Shown here in pieces: positions 60,991 to 64,000 of a stretch of 64,000 nucleotides of DNA (position 1 is the first letter of the stretch; each line of letters starts with the position of its first letter). The position numbers were made by a program, and so were the translations under genes. The DNA comes from Apostichopus japonicus. Its lineage: Eukaryota > Echinodermata > Holothuroidea > Aspidochirotida > Stichopodidae. Location: assembly GCF_037975245.1 (NCBI RefSeq), contig NC_092576.1:44151611-44215610 (forward strand). The letters are read 5' to 3'. The notes below the pieces were generated by a model. The model had not been told where the DNA came from, did not search any database, and was given only the letters and a program-made list of their open reading frames with translations.

Positions 60991-62403
60991 CTGGGCGTCA
61001 CAAACGCACACCTACACGCCCGCGCGCACATACATATGCCACCATGAATGCAAATTAAGGTTATCATCGAAATAAAAAAAAATAAAAAAACTTAAGTTCT
61101 CTGACACTTAACACAAGGACAAATGACGAGGCTTTTCCCGTCATATCAATGATGTTGGTCACGTGCTTGGTTGAAATATCAGTAAAGTTAAATCTAAATG
61201 ACGCCAATGTTTAATACAGTGACGACGTAAGTATCAAACTTGGGCGCAAAAAATAAGTATCGGTCAGAAGTATATTACAAAGTGTTTGTTTGATAGTTTC
61301 ATTGTTCAAAAAGTAAAAATTGATTGCACCATTGTTTCAATGACGGTACAATCACTTTGAAACATATTTTGTTTACAATACAAAGTTTGTATAGGGTATG
61401 GATTTCGATTTCGTGCAATTATTATCAGTAGGTCTGCAATGCTTAGCAGGATTTAAAGTTCGTTCTCAATAAACAATCATTATCAAATTAATATACTTTT
61501 CGAAATAATTTCGTTATTATTATCGACAATAAAATAATGTATTACTTTGTGGCGGCACACATTACATATTAAATAATATCTTTCAATATTAAAATTACTT
61601 GGTTGGCTTAGTGTTCTACGATATTTGATATTTCTGGTAAGTTCCGAGATACACATATTTATAGACAAACCGAGGTGATAATGATAATAGCCTATTGTCA
61701 TATGATCATTCCAGGGATTATATTTAATATCCCAGATTTGATTGGATGCTATTAAGCTTACTATTTTAGGGTTATCTACTTAGCTCGCACAATGCTTTAT
61801 ACACAAAGTAAATACGATTTTAACTATCTAATTATCATTATTTAGCTCTTTGTTTACCACGCATAATACTTCTTCTCAAAACGAACTTAATGACCGTGCT
61901 ATTTGTTTTTCTGCTAAAAAAGTAAAACACATTTGAGAAAATGCAACTGTGAAACGCATGATGCCGACAATCCAGCAGTGTCCGTTTATGAAAGGCGTTT
62001 AATAACGTAATTGAAAAGTCTGGAGCTAAACAATGGGAATCATAAAACAATGTTTATTCAAATATACATTCACTTCCTTCTACCTATAGTTAAATTGAGA
62101 GCTACACAATAATATGTTATCTAGTCAGACTCCTACCAATGAGAAGTGCTACTTCAAGAGGATAAACTGAACATAACAAGAATCATTCCTTCCTTAGTAA
62201 GTATTCATAACTTTGTGTTGTCTATAACCCTCCTCTATTCAAGCTTCTTTCGACAGGTTTACATTAGAGCAAGATGGGATACATTAAACACCAATAAAAG
62301 CAAGTTTGCTCATTTAAAGTAAAACTTACAAAGAATAACCAAAAATAAGGTCGAATGATGATTCGTAGTCACTGCTGTACATCTACTGACCTACTTAATG
62401 TAT
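60991..62403. other. Noncoding interval
   Basis: AT-rich DNA with no supported feature. Confidence 0.35.
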
Positions 62404-62503
62404 GTTTCCATGGTGCCAGGTCGATAACGCGGACACCGCGGAAACCGATAAACCGAGTTCTGTTATCGAGATACCGGGTTCGATATCAACGGTTTCCGCG
62501 CTG

Positions 62504-62529
62504 TCGACCTTGCTATATAGCAAGGTCGA
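62504..62529. repeat. Perfect 26-bp palindrome at the satellite's inverted start
   Basis: Centred on CTATATAG with arms reading TCGACCTTG and its complement. On its left the unit phrase AGGTCGA..GCGCGGAAACC runs in the opposite orientation to the units on its right. Confidence 0.9.
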
Positions 62530-63006
62530 AACGTGGAAAGCGCGCAAAGAAGAGGACTTTGTCAAGGGAGGGTGACGAACTTTTTTGGGCGGATTTCAGC
62601 CTATATACGCCAGGAGGGGTGGGAAAGGGCTTAGGTATTTATTTATATTTTAACTAAATGCAGGTCGAAAACGGGGAAATGTTTTTGTACACAATGAATG
62701 GCGAAACTAGAGGATTTTGTCAAGGGAGGGTGAAGAGTTTTCGGTGCATTTCAGTCAATATGCGCCAGGAAGGTGATGGGGTTTAGGTTTTTTCTCTAAA
62801 TGCAGGTCGGAAACGCGAAAAAATGTTTTATATTTTTTACAGTGGAGAAACAAGATGATTTTGTCAAGGGAGGGTGAACAAGTGTTTTAAGCGCATTTTA
62901 GCTGTCATGCGCCAAGAAGAAGTGGGGGTATAATATTTTAGTTTTTTACTTAATGCAGGTCGAAAACGCGAACATGTTTTTACAATTTTGCGAAATTGTT
63001 TTTTAA

Positions 63007-63246
63007 GGAGTGTTAGCTCAGTGGTTAACACCGGTGCCTTTCAATCATAAGGTCCCGAGTTCGAGTCACTCCAAGATTAATGTATGTCGTCCAGTTAAAG
63101 AGTTGTGACAATTGACAATTCATAATCATGGACGTTAAATATGAATCTAAGAGACTGACTTCGGTCAGTTGCGGCTTTAATAAGCCAATGATGGCTTCTT
63201 CGCGAGTTCCTGCTTGCAGGAGGATCTAAAATACATACACACATAC
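63007..63246 (+). mobile_element. tRNA-derived SINE inserted in the satellite
   Basis: The head (63007-63073) is tRNA-like: 5' GGAGTG pairs with 3' CACTCC, the A box is TTAGCTCAGTGG and the B box GAGTTCGAGTC. The intragenic promoter would be read by RNA polymerase III. A tRNA-unrelated body with the foldback GAGTTCCTGCTTGCAGGAGG follows, and the tail is AAAATACATACACACATAC. A body and tail argue against a plain tRNA gene; the anticodon stem is imperfect. Confidence 0.85.
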
Positions 63247-64000
63247 AATGGCGAAACTATAGGATTTTCTTCAGGGGGTTAAGAGCTTTCGGCGCATTTC
63301 AGCCAATAAGCGCCACGTAGGTGAGGGGTTGTAGGTTTTTATTTTACTAAATGCAGGTAGAAAACGCTGAAATGTTTTCAAGAAAAGGCGGAACTAAAGG
63401 AGTTTGCTAAGGGAGGGAAAAGAAATGTTTTTGGCCAGCGAATTTCAGCCAATATGAGCCAGCAAAAGTGTGGGGAGGTAGGTTGAGGCTTTCTCACTAA
63501 ATGCAGGTTGAACAGGTGGAATGTTTTTAACAAAGGCGGAACTAGGGGAGTTTGCTAAGGGAGGGAAAAGAAGTGTTTTTAGCAGGCGCATTTCAGCTAA
63601 TATGCGCCAGGAAGGGGGTGAGGAGGGAGGTTGATGCTTGTTTTACTAAATGCAGGTCGAAAACGCGGAAATGTTTTTTTTTTACAAAGGCGGAACTAGA
63701 GGAGTTTGCTAAGGGAGGGAAAATATTTTTTTTTTGGCAGGCGCATTTCAGCCAATATGCGCCAGCGAAGGTGTGGGGACGTGAGTTGAGGTTTTTTTTC
63801 TCACTAAATGCAGGTCGAAAACACGGAAATGTTTTTAACAAAGGCAGAACTAGGAGTTTGCTAAGAGAGGGAAGAGAAATGTTTTTGGCAGGCGCATTTC
63901 AGCCAATATGCGCCAGCAAAGGTGTGGGGAAGTGGGTTGAGGCTTTTCTCACTAAATGCGTGTCGAAAACGATAACATTTGATTATTTATTATGATTGGC

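Larger units (their letters stand above)
62404..64000. repeat. Satellite of about 140-160 bp, continuing past the right edge
   Basis: The unit contains AATGCAGGTCGAAAACGCGG, AGGAGTTTGCTAAGGGAGGG and CATTTCAGCCAATATGCGCC. Unit starts are seen near 62657, 62797, 62951, 63347, 63498, 63645, 63804 and 63951. The left edge is inverted around a palindrome at 62504-62529. Long open frames over 63.55-64.0 kb are repeat translations. Confidence 0.93.

Noticed and set aside
63007-63073. Functional tRNA gene
   Set aside because: The anticodon stem is imperfect and a SINE body and tail follow directly, so it is better read as a SINE head.
63552-63995. 147-residue frame at the right edge
   Set aside because: It repeats with the satellite period and shifts between units; not a gene.

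Overview
The window is animal nuclear DNA: AT-rich, with short exons bounded by GT/AG signals, long introns, many tandem arrays, DNA transposons with 8-bp or 6-bp target duplications, a decayed non-LTR retrotransposon and a tRNA-derived SINE. The repeat style and transposon gene types suggest a marine invertebrate deuterostome, most likely an echinoderm; this is an inference. There is no prokaryotic gene organisation, and most long open frames are chance or lie in repeats. || 0-8 kb, minus strand: one securely identified gene, the tRNA-Asp cytosine-38 methyltransferase TRDMT1 (DNMT2). Seven coding exons were found with mutually consistent splice phases, from the ATG at 7693 to a donor at 191. 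The C-terminal exon or exons lie off the left edge. Three of its introns carry tandem arrays. || 8-11 kb: a 40-bp tandem array and a complete 525-bp hAT-type MITE with 8-bp target duplications. || 12-51 kb, minus strand: a scatter of short splice-bounded open segments that look like exons of a second, unidentified gene. The best run (17.9, 15.2 and 12.6 kb) is phase-consistent. This gene region contains a head-to-tail duplication (copy A 16.6-23.3 kb, copy B 26.5-33.6 kb) that duplicates a 36-nt phase 0/0 exon. The middle of the duplication is almost identical between copies while both flanks are clearly diverged. Between the copies lie a 35-bp array and a dead LINE. || 34-36 kb: a degenerate 14-15 bp satellite. 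|| 37.6-40.05 kb: an IS3EU-like DNA transposon with long inverted repeats and a 6-bp target duplication, itself interrupted by a hAT-type element. || 45.2-50.25 kb: a 5-kb inverted-repeat element with palindromic subterminal repeats, two exons of a gene and an internal array. || 51.34-55.46 kb: another inverted-repeat element holding a broken multi-exon transposon gene. || 56-64 kb: hAT-like fragments, a degenerate array carrying DR1 nuclear-receptor-type motifs (60.1-61.0 kb), and a 140-160 bp satellite running off the right edge, containing a SINE and a perfect 26-bp palindrome.
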